A stretch of DNA of 64,000 bases, taken from Isoetes taiwanensis. Its lineage: Eukaryota; Streptophyta; Lycopodiopsida; Isoetales; Isoetaceae. Positions 30,460 to 42,387 of this stretch are shown one piece after another; within the stretch, counting starts at the first letter, position 1, and each line of letters opens with the position of its first letter. A program made the translations under genes and the position numbers. The notes beneath the pieces were generated by a model. The model was not told the DNA's origin and did no database searches. It saw only the letters and a program-made list of their open reading frames with translations. Location of the stretch: contig JAJEKV010000087.1 in assembly GCA_021234155.1 (NCBI GenBank), positions 3,217,242-3,281,241 of the forward strand, written 5' to 3'.

Positions 30460-31841
30460 ATGGTTAAAATTTCGTAATCTTTAGCGCTTAGAGGTAATAA
30501 TTCACAGGTGGGTGGGTGAAGTGGATCCGCTCAAAGAAATAAGGGTATGCTCCACACCACACTCCATGACCTCACAAAAACCACCGTACCTAACACGTCT
30601 TTTAATGCAAGTCCGACATGCTATCAAGCCAGCACACCTTCCTTCACGCGCCATATAATGCTGAACAAGTTTTGATCTGAGCCATCCGAAAAGCAGCATA
30701 TTTAATTATGGGATCGATGACATTCCGCAAGTAAGCATATCATATTTAACGTGGCGCCACTAGAGTGTGATAGTATGTCTATGTTGTAAGACGAATAACA
30801 AACCTAAAACACCAAGGTAGGTGCGAAAGCATTTGGGGATTTATTGAATTCTACAGGTATGTGGGATGTTGACTCCTCATTCTTCTTTTCTCGATTTTTC
30901 TTCGCTTTCATTATATCTTCGTAATTGTCCTACTTCGGATCCGAAGCATTCTTCCTCTTGTGGATTACCCAATGATTTTCCAACAATATAGAGAGCATTT
31001 ACCGTCTTCCTCTACATTCATTCTGTATTGATACGATAACAAGGTCCACAACCAGTTTAGGTTTGAAATTATCAGGGTCGCATTGTATATTCTAGCTTGA
31101 TGTCATGATCTTTTATTGTTTCTGCCTTCTCATCTGAGTCAGGCCAATGGATATCATTTTTCTCGCTTAGTCGTTATTTCGAGCTAGGCAAGCACATGAG
31201 TAAACCTTGAGCCTACTTGGAAGTGTGTCAGTTGTAATAATATGTATGCACATATATTCTACACAATTAAGAATTCACATTAACAGCTTTGCATTTTCAA
31301 TGGTGAAGTTGGTAGTCTGTTCGTTGTGTTTTCAAAAGAAGTGAGATGCATGTGAGAATCGTAAGTTTTTTTTAGCCATTGAGTGTTTTCTAGTAGAGCA
31401 GAAAACTTTTAAAAGCTAATAATGCTCTTTGCCCTTTAAGTATGTATGTGAACGTTGTTTACTTGAATTCAACAGCAACATTTACGATGGAAATTTAACA
31501 GGCAAGAAGCTGATTTTTAAGCCTTTGGGAACTCTATTTTGTATTTGTCATTGACTGCTCCCAACACCAAACTTGGGATTCTAGATTTAATTCAAGGTGA
31601 AACTAGATATGATATGTTTACGCAAATTATGTGAATATTTTTTTCTCCTTTCACTCTATTAATTTTGTCCTTTTTTGTTCTCTTATTTATTTTAAGACCT
31701 ATGTTTATACTTCAGGAATGAAGTTGGAGCAACAAGACTATACACTGTTTGTTTCTGAACATGTTTCTCTCTGGCGTTATGCAGTATTGGAGCTTAACTC
31801 CTATTCAGAGCGAAAATTCTGGGGTCAAAAAAATTATCCAT
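30460..31841 (+). promoter_or_regulatory. Upstream region of the diphosphatase gene
   Basis: No gene is supported between the ParB-methyltransferase leader and the diphosphatase start. Part is likely promoter and 5' leader; TTTATACTTCAG near 31717 could be an intron acceptor just before the coding exon. I cannot place a TATA box or transcription start. Confidence 0.35.
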
Positions 31842-32840
31842 ATGACTCTGAACCGTGGACATGCCACTTTAAGCAAGGGAAAGCCTATTTTTTCTTTTGG
31901 GGTGATTGCTGATATCCAGTATGCAGATATTGATGACGGGCATTCCTTTCATGGCATTCCTAGGTACTATCGTCACAGTTTGCAGGCTCTACAAAAAGCC
32001 ATTGAATATTGGAACAATCAAGGTGCCCTTGATTTTGTGATACAGTTTGGTGATATAGTTGATGGAAAATGCCCCAGAAATGAATCTAATGCATGTGTAT
32101 TGAAAATAGTTAATACATTTAATTGTTTTAACGGGGGCCCAGTGTATCATATGCTTGGGAATCATTGCCTTTACAATCTACCAAGAAGTCAGCTCAATGA
32201 ATTACTTCAATTGCCAACATCTGATAGAGGTGTATCATATTATGCTTTTACCCCAAGAAAAGGCTTTAAGGTCATTGTATTGGACGGATATGACATTAGT
32301 ACACTAGGATGGCCAGAGGAACATCCTCATGTTCAAATTGCTAGTCATTTGCTGGCTACGAAGAATCCAAATGTTGACAAGAATAGTCCAAATGGCTTAC
32401 ATGGAAAGGAGCAAAGATTTGTGAAATTTAATGGTGGAATTGGGAAAGTACAGCTGGCATGGCTAGAAAAGGAACTGGAAGCTTCTATGGCATGTGATGA
32501 AAAGGTGATAGTTTGCTGCCATATTCCATTTCATCCAGATGTTACATTTTCAGACACGTTATTGTGGAATTATGAGGAGGTGCTTATGGTCATTCATAAA
32601 TATGATTGTGTCATAGCTTGTTTTACTGGCCATAATCATGTAGGAGGATATGCAATAGATGCACATGGAATTCATCATCGAGTACTTGAAGCAGTGCTAG
32701 AATGTCCACCAGGAAGTAATGCCTTTGGACACGTTGAAGTGTTCCATGACAGAATTTCATTGGTTGGGAATGGCATCATGACATCAATGGAAATGCCGTT
32801 TAAGCAAGACAGGACCGTGCCCATGATAGATGATATATGA
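31842..32840 (+). CDS. Manganese-dependent ADP-ribose/CDP-alcohol diphosphatase
   Basis: A cytosolic metallophosphoesterase that splits ADP-ribose and CDP-choline/glycerol. The start chosen is MTLNRGHATL at 31842, about 11 residues before the first motif and in line with plant homologues; the frame is open further up but without similarity. All metal-binding motifs are present: FGVIADIQYAD, FGDIVDG, HMLGNHCLY, CCHIPFHP and FTGHNHVGGY. Family blocks VLDGYDIS, GWPEEHPH, KNPNVDKNSPNGL and LECPPGSNAFGH are also there. 332 codons, normal length, no break, single exon. It is the only clearly intact host gene in the window. Confidence 0.93.
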   Translation: MTLNRGHATLSKGKPIFSFGVIADIQYADIDDGHSFHGIPRYYRHSLQALQKAIEYWNNQGALDFVIQFGDIVDGKCPRNESNACVLKIVNTFNCFNGGPVYHMLGNHCLYNLPRSQLNELLQLPTSDRGVSYYAFTPRKGFKVIVLDGYDISTLGWPEEHPHVQIASHLLATKNPNVDKNSPNGLHGKEQRFVKFNGGIGKVQLAWLEKELEASMACDEKVIVCCHIPFHPDVTFSDTLLWNYEEVLMVIHKYDCVIACFTGHNHVGGYAIDAHGIHHRVLEAVLECPPGSNAFGHVEVFHDRISLVGNGIMTSMEMPFKQDRTVPMIDDI

Positions 32841-33690
32841 GGATATAGTAACATTTTGCTGTATTGTATGGCTGATTAATACAAGTTTTGTGTCATGGTT
32901 CTTATAAAGATGCATGAATATGAGTATCATCAGATAATTCCTTTGGAAAATATCATACCGGTTCAACGATTTCTTTTATTTAAAAATGGTGGCTTTTGCT
33001 AAGATCATTTGAAACCATTTTCCAGGTCCATGCTATTTTAGATGAGATCATAATTGAAGGGCGAATTGTGGATATGAATGGTGCTGAAATACTTGAGGCT
33101 GTTTTAAGTATCTTCAAGTAAGATTTTGGGTACTCTTCTGGCAAGTTGTTTGCGTTTGTTGCACAACAGTTGTGGAACAATTTGTCACAACTATGGCACA
33201 TCCCAATGCATGTCTTCAGAAAGAGTCCAGTGGGCTGAATTGCATCTTGGATCTTTTCCTCATCAACCTCTTCTTCATGCAGATTACGCCCAAAGGCCAA
33301 AATTCATGCATATTCGTCCACCCTTATTTGCATTGTAATCTGTACATCGATCCATTAGTGGTCTCATTGCAATCGACAAAGTGACCCTTTAACATGGTAT
33401 TTCGGGGGTTCATATCTTCGAAGGGAAACAAGTAAAGCAAGTAATTAGCAGGGTTGCCTAACCCGAGCTGCCCACTTTCTTGCGATTCTAGCTATGCCAC
33501 GTGTCTTGCCACGCTAGCAATATTTCACATAAGCCATTAGATCTATAATTTTCCATATCTACGGTCCAGAAAAATAGAAAACTTAAGAAATTCCTCTTCG
33601 ACCTTTTGCCCCCCCCTTTTCTTTTTTTTTTGTGTGGATATGGTGTTTTTCCTATGGTTCGCGAGGGGGTTATGAAAATACATGCCGATC
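32841..33690. other. Downstream region of the diphosphatase, no gene
   Basis: Probable 3' untranslated region and intergenic DNA. Short overlapping frames at 33126-33384 have no supporting motif. A C-then-T homopolymer patch lies near 33610-33630. Confidence 0.3.
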
Positions 33691-33693
33691 TTT

Positions 33694-34208
33694 AGAGTCC
33701 AGACTATTCTAGCCTACTGCGTCTTGCAGCCTCAGACCAAAGTAGGATTCTCTTTGAATGCATTGGAGCGGGAAACATATGGTTCTTGGCTATGGAATTT
33801 TGGCTGTTCCTCAGAAATCTAACAAGAAAGAAAAGTTTGGGTGAGTTTGTCGGTGAAAGGGATGTGATTCGTGGAAATCGTGGTAAGCCGCCAGCTTCAG
33901 ATGAGAAGCTTACTTTCACACAACCTTGGTATGCTTACGTTTTTGCGGACCTATACCTGTGCTTATTGATTCTAGAGTTTGTTGCTGGGCCATTTCGAAG
34001 TCATTGTTTGGAAACTGTTTCTAAAAGCTGGATTTTTATGGGATGTTATGCATGGAAGTTCATTTTAGAGAGAGATGGGTATCTGTCCCCATCCATATCT
34101 GCATGGAAGTTCATTTTAGAGAGAGCTGTGAGCACGTTACTCAAGGCATGCTATTGGCATGTTTTCTATTGCATTGCACATAGTTTCTTCATCATCAATA
34201 ATATTTAG
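33694..34208 (+). CDS. Unknown open frame with internal direct repeat
   Basis: The frame from about 33694 is open into 34208 (the first Met, MAMEFWLF, at 33786). It has a hydrophobic patch (YVFADLYLCLLILEFV) that could be membrane-associated. A 25-bp sequence ('gcatggaagttcatttta...') occurs twice, at 34050 and 34101, in frame, so AWKFILER is repeated. I do not recognise it. The 3' end abuts the LINE tail at 34205, so the frame is probably truncated by that insertion. Confidence 0.3.
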
Positions 34209-35290
34209 AATAGAATAGAATATGATTTTATCGTCCACGGAGACCAACTGGCCTATGGGACCCAAGTACAAAGAGAGATATTACTACCAGGATTAAAAAC
34301 CCCTCACCAAGGGTTTTTGGGAAAACCTTAGTAGCAATAAGGATGTCGACATACCGCATACGTCCATAAACCTAATCACAAGTGCGGTGAGGTTAATGTC
34401 CGGACGGGGGCATAATCGAAGTCCACAGATCCATTACCTCCTGAGGTACGATCCCAACAAGCCTACTGAGGCCGCGGCTCAAGAGCTCATGCAAGGCCCG
34501 ATGGGGCACAACTAACGAAAGCATACCGAGCCCGGATATGCTCGCACGGACAGACTGCTGCGCGCTTGACTTTCATCCTCAATGGCGCCTGCTGACAAAC
34601 ACTAACGGACTCTGTCCTCACGCGGCCCCGAATCCATCTCCCTCGTCTCAATGCAGAGGTGGTGTGCACCTGTGCGAATGGAAGCAATCACCCCCGCTTT
34701 TTCATGGGTAGATGGGTGCACGTGTAGTGGTGTGGGCCCCTCGTGAGCATGGGATTAACTCGCTTGCCGATAATTTGCCACCTTGACATGTGACAGGGGC
34801 CTCAGATCCCAAAGCTTGGCCATGAAGCAAGCATCCAAGTCTCGCTTCAAGGGCGCGTTCCTTCGGTGTATGCACCGGTCCACATCTCGTGTGCCTCGCA
34901 CATTCCATCGCGAGAACCACCGGGCTTGCTTGTCTTTCAAACAGGCTTTGAGTCATTGCGGGCCCATCGCCACCGCCAAAGCAAGGTTGGGCGTAGGGCT
35001 TCATCCATAGCCACCACCTTCCGGAAGTAAATAATGTGACGTTCAAGCGCAACCCTCTCAGAATGGAAGGAAGCATGTCCCCTGGAGCAAGATACGATAT
35101 GGAACCGCGTGGATTTCATTCCAGCGTGCGGCCAAGAAGGCCTTCTGTACCTGCTCTAGATCGTTCCAAGTGGTGAGGGATATCACTGGCCCCCACACTT
35201 CTGCCCCATAGAGGAGGACCGGTTCAACCAAGGCCCTGAACAAGTGTGCCTGGTGACCCCATGCATATAGCTCTGCCTTGTGAACTCAAG
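34205..35290 (-). mobile_element. 5'-truncated LINE with reverse transcriptase C-terminus
   Basis: On the minus strand the 5' part (35290-34950) encodes the region after the polymerase of APE-type LINEs: LFRALVEPVLLYGAEVWGP, WNDLEQVQKAFLA, VPYRILLQG and, after frame changes, RVALERHIIYFRKV. The rest is a 3' untranslated region ending CGTGGACGATAAAATCATA, then an (ATTCT)n tail at 34205-34225. The flanks 34138-34200 and 35290-35350 are about 80 percent alike ('aaggcatgc.att.gcat.ttttcta'), as expected for an old, long target duplication. Confidence 0.8.
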
Positions 35291-35616
35291 AACATCAAGG
35301 CATGCCATTTGCATATTTTCTACTGCATGGCACATAATTTCTTTGACATTTGAGTAATCACGAACTTGAAATATCCTCTTTCTTTTATTTCCCTCCGAAG
35401 TATGGAACTTATGATTGAGGAAAAAATTATTGAAACTCTCTAGCAGTAATTGTCCTTTCTTTTATATTGTTGTTGATAAATGAAAGATCTGATATTCATT
35501 TAGTTTATTTTTATAGAGATTAACCTTTAACTAACATTGCACATTTTTGCATCTCTGTAACTAAAATATGCACAACTGGACTACTAGCAGGTTTGTAGAA
35601 CATTAACATTTGGTTT

Positions 35617-35656
35617 TCATGTATAGGGGAATGGAGGAGCAACCTCCATTCCCCTA
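35617..35656. repeat. Perfect 13-bp hairpin
   Basis: AGGGGAATGGAGG, a 5-base loop, then CCTCCATTCCCCT. It abuts the left end of the following TIR element and may be part of it or its target. Confidence 0.7.
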
Positions 35657-36365
35657 CAAAATAGAAATAGGGGAGCTATTTTTATTCTGCAAAGCTCCTG
35701 CCACTGTGTTTTACCTGCAAAGATCTTCGTAGCACCAGCGAATAGATCTCTGCTTTTAGAACAAAGTTTTACCTGCGAAGATCCAGCTTTTTTTTAGATA
35801 CAGAGTTTTCATTTAGAGTTTTAGAAAGGACATAGTTTTACCTGCAAGATCCACAACAGATGATGCGGCAAGCGACATGCTACAGCGGCGAAATTGAGAG
35901 CAATACGGGTAAACTCAAGTTTCCAGATGACCCCATTTGGCCGTCGGATTTCCAGCTTACTTTAGCTCCAGTTGGATTAGATGAAGAAAAATTGCATTAC
36001 GAGCCTCTGTTGCGAAGCCCGAGCTTGAAGAGGGATTTCTATGAACAAATCCAGCGCCAAAGGACATGGTTTTTACAAGAATAACGCTGTAACACAGTGC
36101 CAAACAACGCTCAGAAGAGATCTTTGTTTTTAAGTACAAACTTTTACAAAGAACAGAGTACCTGCGAAGATCCCAGCGGCAAACAAGCCAAAAACTCGAA
36201 AAAAGGAAGTGCGGCGGTCTTAACCCTAAAGAAACTCTAGGAAAACCTAAGCAGCCGGTCACGCGGAATGAGTCGACCCGACTTCCATTCCGCTGTGTTG
36301 GGGACTGCCACGTGGCAACACAGTATTGCACCCCAGCAAAAAATAGCAACCCTATTTCTATTTTG
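35657..36365. mobile_element. 709-bp TIR element with TA flanks
   Basis: Left end CAAAATAGAAATAGGG..GCTATTTTT and right end its reverse complement, with further weak arm similarity (ACTGTGTT) about 35 bp inside. TA lies directly outside both ends (35655-35656, 36366-36367), suggesting a Tc1/mariner-type (Stowaway-like) duplication. Inside, the motif TTTTACCTGCRAAGATC recurs about four times (near 35709, 35768, 35840 and, shorter, 36157), which is unusual for such elements. Confidence 0.65.
35860..36084 (+). CDS. Open frame inside the TIR element
   Basis: 74 codons with a plausible protein composition (GKLKFPDDPIWPSDFQLTL). No motif known to me. It has no transposase residues, so it is either captured host sequence or chance. 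Confidence 0.25.
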   Translation: MMRQATCYSGEIESNTGKLKFPDDPIWPSDFQLTLAPVGLDEEKLHYEPLLRSPSLKRDFYEQIQRQRTWFLQE

Positions 36366-36367
36366 TA

Positions 36368-37900
36368 TTTGTTAATCACATTTTTACTAGGTAATCTCAC
36401 ACCGAGTTAGTATCAGAATCAAGATGCCATTCCTACGGGCCTTTCAGATGTTAATTTTTTTCAGCTGGGAAGAGGCTCCGGGGTTCGAAAACGCAGTATC
36501 CCTGCTCTAAAGCCTCTTAAATACTTGCGGCTCCTCCGTGTCTTCTAAATACAAGTGAGTTCATATGTCACTACTTCTTGGCCTTCTTCACTAGTAGATC
36601 GGAAAGATGTGGCATGGTTTATTGAGCACAAGAAAGGGACAGAATAATTCTAAGGATTTCGGGGCATCATCTTCTATGCAATGTATGCACCTACTTTCCC
36701 CTGATTCTTATAAATCTACTTTTGGATTCAACAGATCATCTAGAGATTCCGTATCTTTGGATGAGAAGGATTATATCCCAACTTCTAAATTTGCAAGGTT
36801 TCATATTCCTTACAATGTCCTTGCAGAGAAAGCCCTTATGCAATGCATTATGGATTTCGCACCTGCAATGGACATTGGCAGCAACATATTCTATTTCTAG
36901 ATAGGTTAAAGGACAATTCTGGTGCAATTTCATATTCAATCGAAGAACTCTGGTACATAACTACAACCTTTTTACACTTGCCTTGGTATAACCTGCACAC
37001 TACTGGTAGAACATGTCTTAGCTTAAAGGTGCATATTGTTGTTTCATGCTCTATCTCAGGTTGTTTTTCTGCTTCACAAGGTAACTTTATACAAAAACTG
37101 GTGGCTAGGAAATTGAAGTTGGTCAAATTAAGCAAAGGGCATATAACAGGAACAATTATTATTCATGTGCTTGTAACTGATACAATTTCTGACGTGTGTT
37201 GATGAGCAAGCAGACATCCAGGACTGTGTTAGATCAGACAACGAGGGCATACATATTATGCACAAGTAATGAGGACAGGCATGTTGCTAAAGGGGTAGGT
37301 GTTTCACACAAAGTACAAGTTCAAGACGACTGCTGACATAGGACATAGAGACAAAGGTAAAAGATCTGGAAGAAAGAAAGAGCAGTCGGTTGACTCCGCA
37401 GCAGAAATCTGGTCTGTATTGCAGATCACGGTGTAGCAGCTATTGGGTGCTTCGAAAACAAGGTATGCCTATACATAAAATCTTTGAGCATCATTACCAA
37501 TGTACTGGATCTCACACAAAGAATTATTTGTCATATGTTTCCATGGTCGGCGATTCACAAACAGTCCAATGCAAGTGGTCAGCAATTAAATTGTTTAACT
37601 GTTACAACTTAGTCTGCTTATGAAAATATGTCTCATTTGCAGCGATGAGATCTGATTTCCTGGAATACAAATGCGTGCAGGGTTTGCACAACATATGAAG
37701 GGTCATTATGCTCTGACTCCTTTGAACGCAAGCAGAAGGCACAAAGCTACTAATAGTTTTATCTTCAAGTGTTTGAATGCATATTGAAGCATAGGAGCAC
37801 AATGGATAATCAACAAATACTACACATCCATGATCCGCTTATAAATGCTATTGAAAGATCAAAAGGTTAAAAGTCATTTGGTTGCATCATTGCTTTCAAG
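36368..37900. other. Interval with unsupported frames
   Basis: Frames at 36607-36900 (97 codons, polar) and 36843-37202 (119 codons) have no recognised motif and overlap each other. I see no repeats. This may include the 3' part of the minus-strand ALY-like gene, but its downstream domains are not visible here. Confidence 0.25.
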
Positions 37901-37903
37901 CTC

Positions 37904-39326
37904 TCAAAACACTTTGTAACATTCTGCATGACATAGAATGCAGAATGCAGGCTTCAGGCTTGAGACCTGCATTTCCTTGTCTACACTTGTTCTCTTTTTC
38001 TTGCTTTTTGGTTCAGAAGGGGACTGATACACAGGCTCCAGTTTCATGTTCTGCTCCTTGACTTCAACCTCCAGCTTCCTTGGTATGTGTTTAATAGCTT
38101 GACACTTCAACAGCTTCTTCTGTTGGTGCAAATGCATGACTTCAGTAGCTACGTCCTCAACTTCCAGTCTTTCAAGCTCTTCCTCGTCGGAAACCTTGGC
38201 TGAAGTTCAACCATAATAATAATTACGTGCCATGAGGCACAGAGAACTAACAAATTATAATTTGCATGATTGTAAAAAGGATAGTCATATAGCTTCAAAC
38301 AATGCCAACAATTTTTCTGAACAAAAAACATGTACAGAAGTATGATGCAGGCAGTATGAAATTAACCTGATTCTAGTATTGGTGAAGGAAGCAGACCACT
38401 CAAAGATAAATTAGCAAGAGTTGCAAGAGTATCCAGACCACTATGCTCATCTGCAAAATCTCCAGGGTCAGTAAATCCTTTTGAAAGCAAACGTACTCTC
38501 TTGAGATGGTATATACCTCCAGAAAATAATTGCCTACTTCGGTTCATTCGTTGACTATTTGTCCTTTTTCCTAGTAAAAAAAGGCTTTGAATTTTCAACA
38601 GCTCCATTGTCAGCATCTGCGCACAACTTATCCTCTGTATGACTGCTTTCTTCTTCTGCATTGCCATATTCATCATGCTGCACTTGATTTTTCAGTTTTT
38701 GTGGCAAGCGTTTCAATCGAGTGGTAGCAGTATCTCCACCATTTGTTTTCGCAGCGATGTCCATTATATCCCATCGCCTTGAACTACATTCAAAATTATT
38801 ATCATTACTCTTACTTTGCTTGCTACCATCAGACCCATCATCAGCGGCATCAGCGCTAGATGATTCTGTAGACCTAGATGATTCTGTAGGCCTGACTCCT
38901 GATTTGAATGATCTGTTGCCATTTTGGGCTGAACCATGTATGCGGACAGACCTTCGAGATGGTGTGTTGAGGTGCCCCTGTCTTTTTTGAAGCCGAAGCC
39001 AATGTCATTGCCACTGCCTTCACTACTGTACTAACAGAATCCTCTTCAGATTCTTCCTGTTGTGCTTTATTTACAATCCTCCCATTTCTTGGATTTTTTC
39101 CAAACAATTCTTCCATTAAAAGATGAGGCATCATGTTTCCTGCTACTCGAGGACGTCTTGCTGCACATCAAAGATTATTAACCCAACGACTCTACTAAAT
39201 GTTGACAACAGAATGCTTACTTCTTGGTTTCTTTGCTGGAGAGGGACCACCATAACTTGGATCAGGCAAGGCCTGTGCTGCAGAACAAGTTTTATTGCTC
39301 AGAACAGAATTTGCTCCAGAAGGGAC
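37904..39326 (-). CDS. LIN9/ALWAYS EARLY-like gene, middle exons (partial)
   Basis: Three exons: 39221-39326 (YGGPSPAKKPR, donor GTAAGC), 38367-39160 (acceptor ATGTGCAG, donor GTTAAT), 38199 down to about 37904 (acceptor AACTTCAG). Blocks resemble plant ALY proteins, relatives of animal LIN-9 in the DREAM/MuvB cell-cycle repressor: PRVAGNMMPHLLMEELFG, KAVAMTLASASKK, NTPSRRSVRIHGS, SGLDTLATLANLSLSGLLP and KSKKKRTSVDKEMQ. The large exon changes frame at an A6 run (38983-38988) and a T7 run (38576-38582). The N-terminal SANT domain and the DIRP domain are not in view. Assignment is by similarity from memory, so moderate. Confidence 0.5.
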
Positions 39327-39329
39327 CTG

Positions 39330-40985
39330 ATAATTGCAAAACTTTGTCAGAACATCTACTTGTTTATACTCCTCCAAGATATCACAAAATCTACCATATC
39401 AAATCAAGAAATATCATTTGTGGGACTCACTATATATTGTAATGGTCTGTCATCATTGCAATCAATCCTGCTGCAGATGAAGCCCCCTCGGGAAAAAGAA
39501 GCAATCTGGTAAGATCCTAGACGGAATCTCTGGCACTAATTTTAGATGTACGAGAGGAGCAGGAGGTCAGAGATCAGTGCATTTCCTTCTTCCTTTTTCT
39601 TGCATGAAGTCTCTAACTTTTTTACTGTATCCATGTCCACCTTCTCCTGATGCCAAAGGTATTATTTCATGCATGGAAATGGTTCAAGCATACAGTTAGT
39701 CTTTGCTGAGGCGCCTTTACACCCATTTTCTTGCAGAAAGGCCTTGGCACCCATTTGCAGAAACATTTTTGATATAAACTCTGACCCTAGTCTTTCCAAG
39801 TTCCAGATGCTAACTAATGCCCAAACTGCTCTTGCTGTTAGCGAATCTTTCAGAAATATGAAATAAGGTAAATTTTTGTGGTACAATATTAACCTTCATC
39901 CAAGCAAGACAGTTCAAGCATACATGTTATTTACCAACATCCATTAAATTCCCAGACGCCTCTTTCAAATGGGACTAATATTCTCTAAGACACAAATGTG
40001 CCCAGCCTAAAGCTATTTGCTTTCATCATGATCCCTTGGTATTGAAGTTTTGATTACATGAATGAATATAATATATCAGTGTTGTAGGTATGCATCGAAG
40101 AAAGTAAAAGATAAACTTTTGGATTTGCAAATCCAACCCATTTGCACAATATAGCATTCTAGATGATAGGAATGCGTGACGACCACTAGGGTGCTTTCCC
40201 ATGGGCTGAAATTCAAGTTACTACAATTAAAATATCAACACAAATCCATCTGCCTAGCCTTCTTCCCAACCATGCAGTTCTGCTAGTTTTTCTCTATAAT
40301 TATTTTGAGCGTTCAAAGTCAATATTACCTAAAAGCAGACGTAGTTGGGAGCTTTCCTTGCAGAGCAGTTGGCTGCGTGGCCTCCCGATTCTCTGGCGGG
40401 ACGGTGGCATTTGATTCCATGCATTACCATCTGTTGGCGGAGTGATTCAAAGCCAAGTGAAGGTTTGCAACAGGTTGTAGCGATGAATAAATACTTGGCC
40501 ACTGCTCTGTTCATTTGCTCTTGGTTGGCATGAGTCTCTCTGGGTTTCTTCTACAGTAGGGGTTACAGCTCCATAAATCACTGCTAACTCCACCTCATGG
40601 GTAAGCAACAAAGCCTTCCTTCATTATGCGGTCAGAAAGAGCAATCTAGAAGCCGTAGGACTAGGAGGACTATTTTTGAACATTTTAGCAGGTGGATTCA
40701 TTTGAAGGACACGTATATTCATTACTATGAAACTAAAAGAAAATGCTGTTGCTGTTTAACACAAAGGAATTTCGTGATGGATAAATCGGCCTTGATTGAG
40801 GATGGCTCTCAGCAGATACCTTCTAGAAGAAAAGAAATTCCCATACAGTTAAGATAGCCTTGATTGGGGAGACATGTTTTGGCATGCTCCGTGCCTTTTT
40901 AGTTGGACATTTGTGCGCATGTCATTGCAATGTTTCTTTGCATTGCATGTTTATATGAAGTATTTATGATATTGGATTTTTATTG
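39330..40985. other. Interval without recognised gene (possible long intron)
   Basis: If the ALY-like gene has further 5' exons, this is their intron or intergenic DNA. A plus frame at 40597-40857 (86 codons, basic, CCCC cluster) has no known motif. Confidence 0.25.
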
Positions 40986-40991
40986 CCCTTG

Positions 40992-41069
40992 GGCGTTTGG
41001 TCTAGTGATAAGAAACTAGTTCTAAAACATCCATGTCTCGAGTTATCTATCTATCTATCTATCTATCTC
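40992..41069 (+). repeat. tRNA-like sequence followed by (ATCT)n, possible SINE scrap
   Basis: TTTGGTCTAGTGATAAG resembles a tRNA A box; 'ccatgtctcgag' at B-box distance is weak. It runs into (TATC)n at 41043-41069. tRNA-type SINEs often end in such simple repeats, but the body here is only about 70 bp. Confidence 0.3.
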
Positions 41070-41306
<237 letters not shown>

Positions 41307-41320
<14 letters not shown>

Positions 41321-42173
41321 GATTTCAGCCTAAAATTTTCCATTGTTTAGTTAAACTTTACAAAATTTTTCTCTTCCAGTTTTAAACTTTTGAACTGTTG
41401 GAATATGAATCATATGCCATTAATCAACCGCCACAGATTATTAGCTTTTTGGACTTCAGCTTAAAATTTTTCATGGTTTGACTAAACCATGACAAACTTT
41501 CTGGCATCTGGATACCACACTATCTTACTTAGTTTCTTACTTGTTATTGTCCACAATACCTTTGTACGAAAGAGATATATGAAGCAACAATATGAGTATG
41601 GATGAGCAAACCATAACTTTTCTCTTGGGGCTAGGCATCCACTGCCCATCCTGGGCGCCAAGCCCCAGTAACTCCACGAGGATTAGCATCAAATCTTCAG
41701 TGGCAGCACATATCACAGATCACTTTCGCATTAGGCCTAATTATTGGCTTTCTCGATTTCAGCCTAAAATTTTCCATTGTTTAGTTAAACTTTACAAAAT
41801 TTTTCTCTTCCAGTTTTAAACTTTTGAACTGTTGGAATATGAATCATATGCCATTAATCAACCGCCACAGATTATTAGCTTTTTGGATTTCAGCTTAAAA
41901 TTTTTCATGGTTTGACTAAACCATGACAAACTTTCTGGCATCTGGATACCACACTATCTTACTTAGTTTCTTACTTGTTATTGTCCACAATACCTTTGTA
42001 CGAAAGAGATATATGAAGCAACAATATGAGTATGAATGAGCAAACCATAACTTTTCTCTTGGGGCTAGGCATCCACCGCCCATCCTGGGCGCCAAGCCCC
42101 AGTAACCCCACGAGGATTAGCATCAAATCTTCAGTGGCAGCACATATCACAGATCACTTTCGCATTAGGCCAG
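41307..42173. repeat. Tandem duplication of a 434-bp unit
   Basis: Copy 1 41307-41740, copy 2 41741-42173, about 98 percent alike by eye. Each copy itself contains two diverged versions of the 'atatgaatca...ccattaatcaac.gccacagattatt' unit also found beside the microsatellite, so the region is a nested repeat. Matching frames at 41592 and 42026 come from the duplication and are not supported as genes. Confidence 0.9.
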
Positions 42174-42386
42174 CTTTTGCACCTGGGCAACAAATCTATT
42201 TACATCAAGTTGGTTGATCGGTTTTTGCTTTAGAGTATAAACGGCATCAGGTTAAGTTAGGGCTCACCAGGTCGAAGGGGTTTTCCCATAAGTGGTGGCG
42301 TCAGCCTAAGTAGGGCCAACACAGTCCCAGCTAATCCAGGACCCAAGTCGGCCCATCTGGATCTGTTCTGGTTTACCCAGGCAAAT
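42174..42386. other. Short interval, nothing recognised
   Basis: GC-richer DNA between the tandem duplication and the foldback cluster; no gene or repeat seen. Confidence 0.3.
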
Positions 42387-42387
42387 A

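Noticed and set aside
31631-31912. 93-codon frame just upstream of the diphosphatase
   Set aside because: Out of frame with the enzyme and without similarity; probably 5' leader or intron.
34487-35119. Basic, Cys-containing frames on both strands around the LINE
   Set aside because: Shadows of the decayed LINE reverse transcriptase C-terminus and its GC-richer 3' region.
40992-41040. Functional tRNA gene near 41000
   Set aside because: Only an A-box-like word; no cloverleaf can be drawn.
41592-42217. Paralogous small genes at 41592 and 42026
   Set aside because: Produced by the 434-bp tandem duplication; no conserved domain or splice context.
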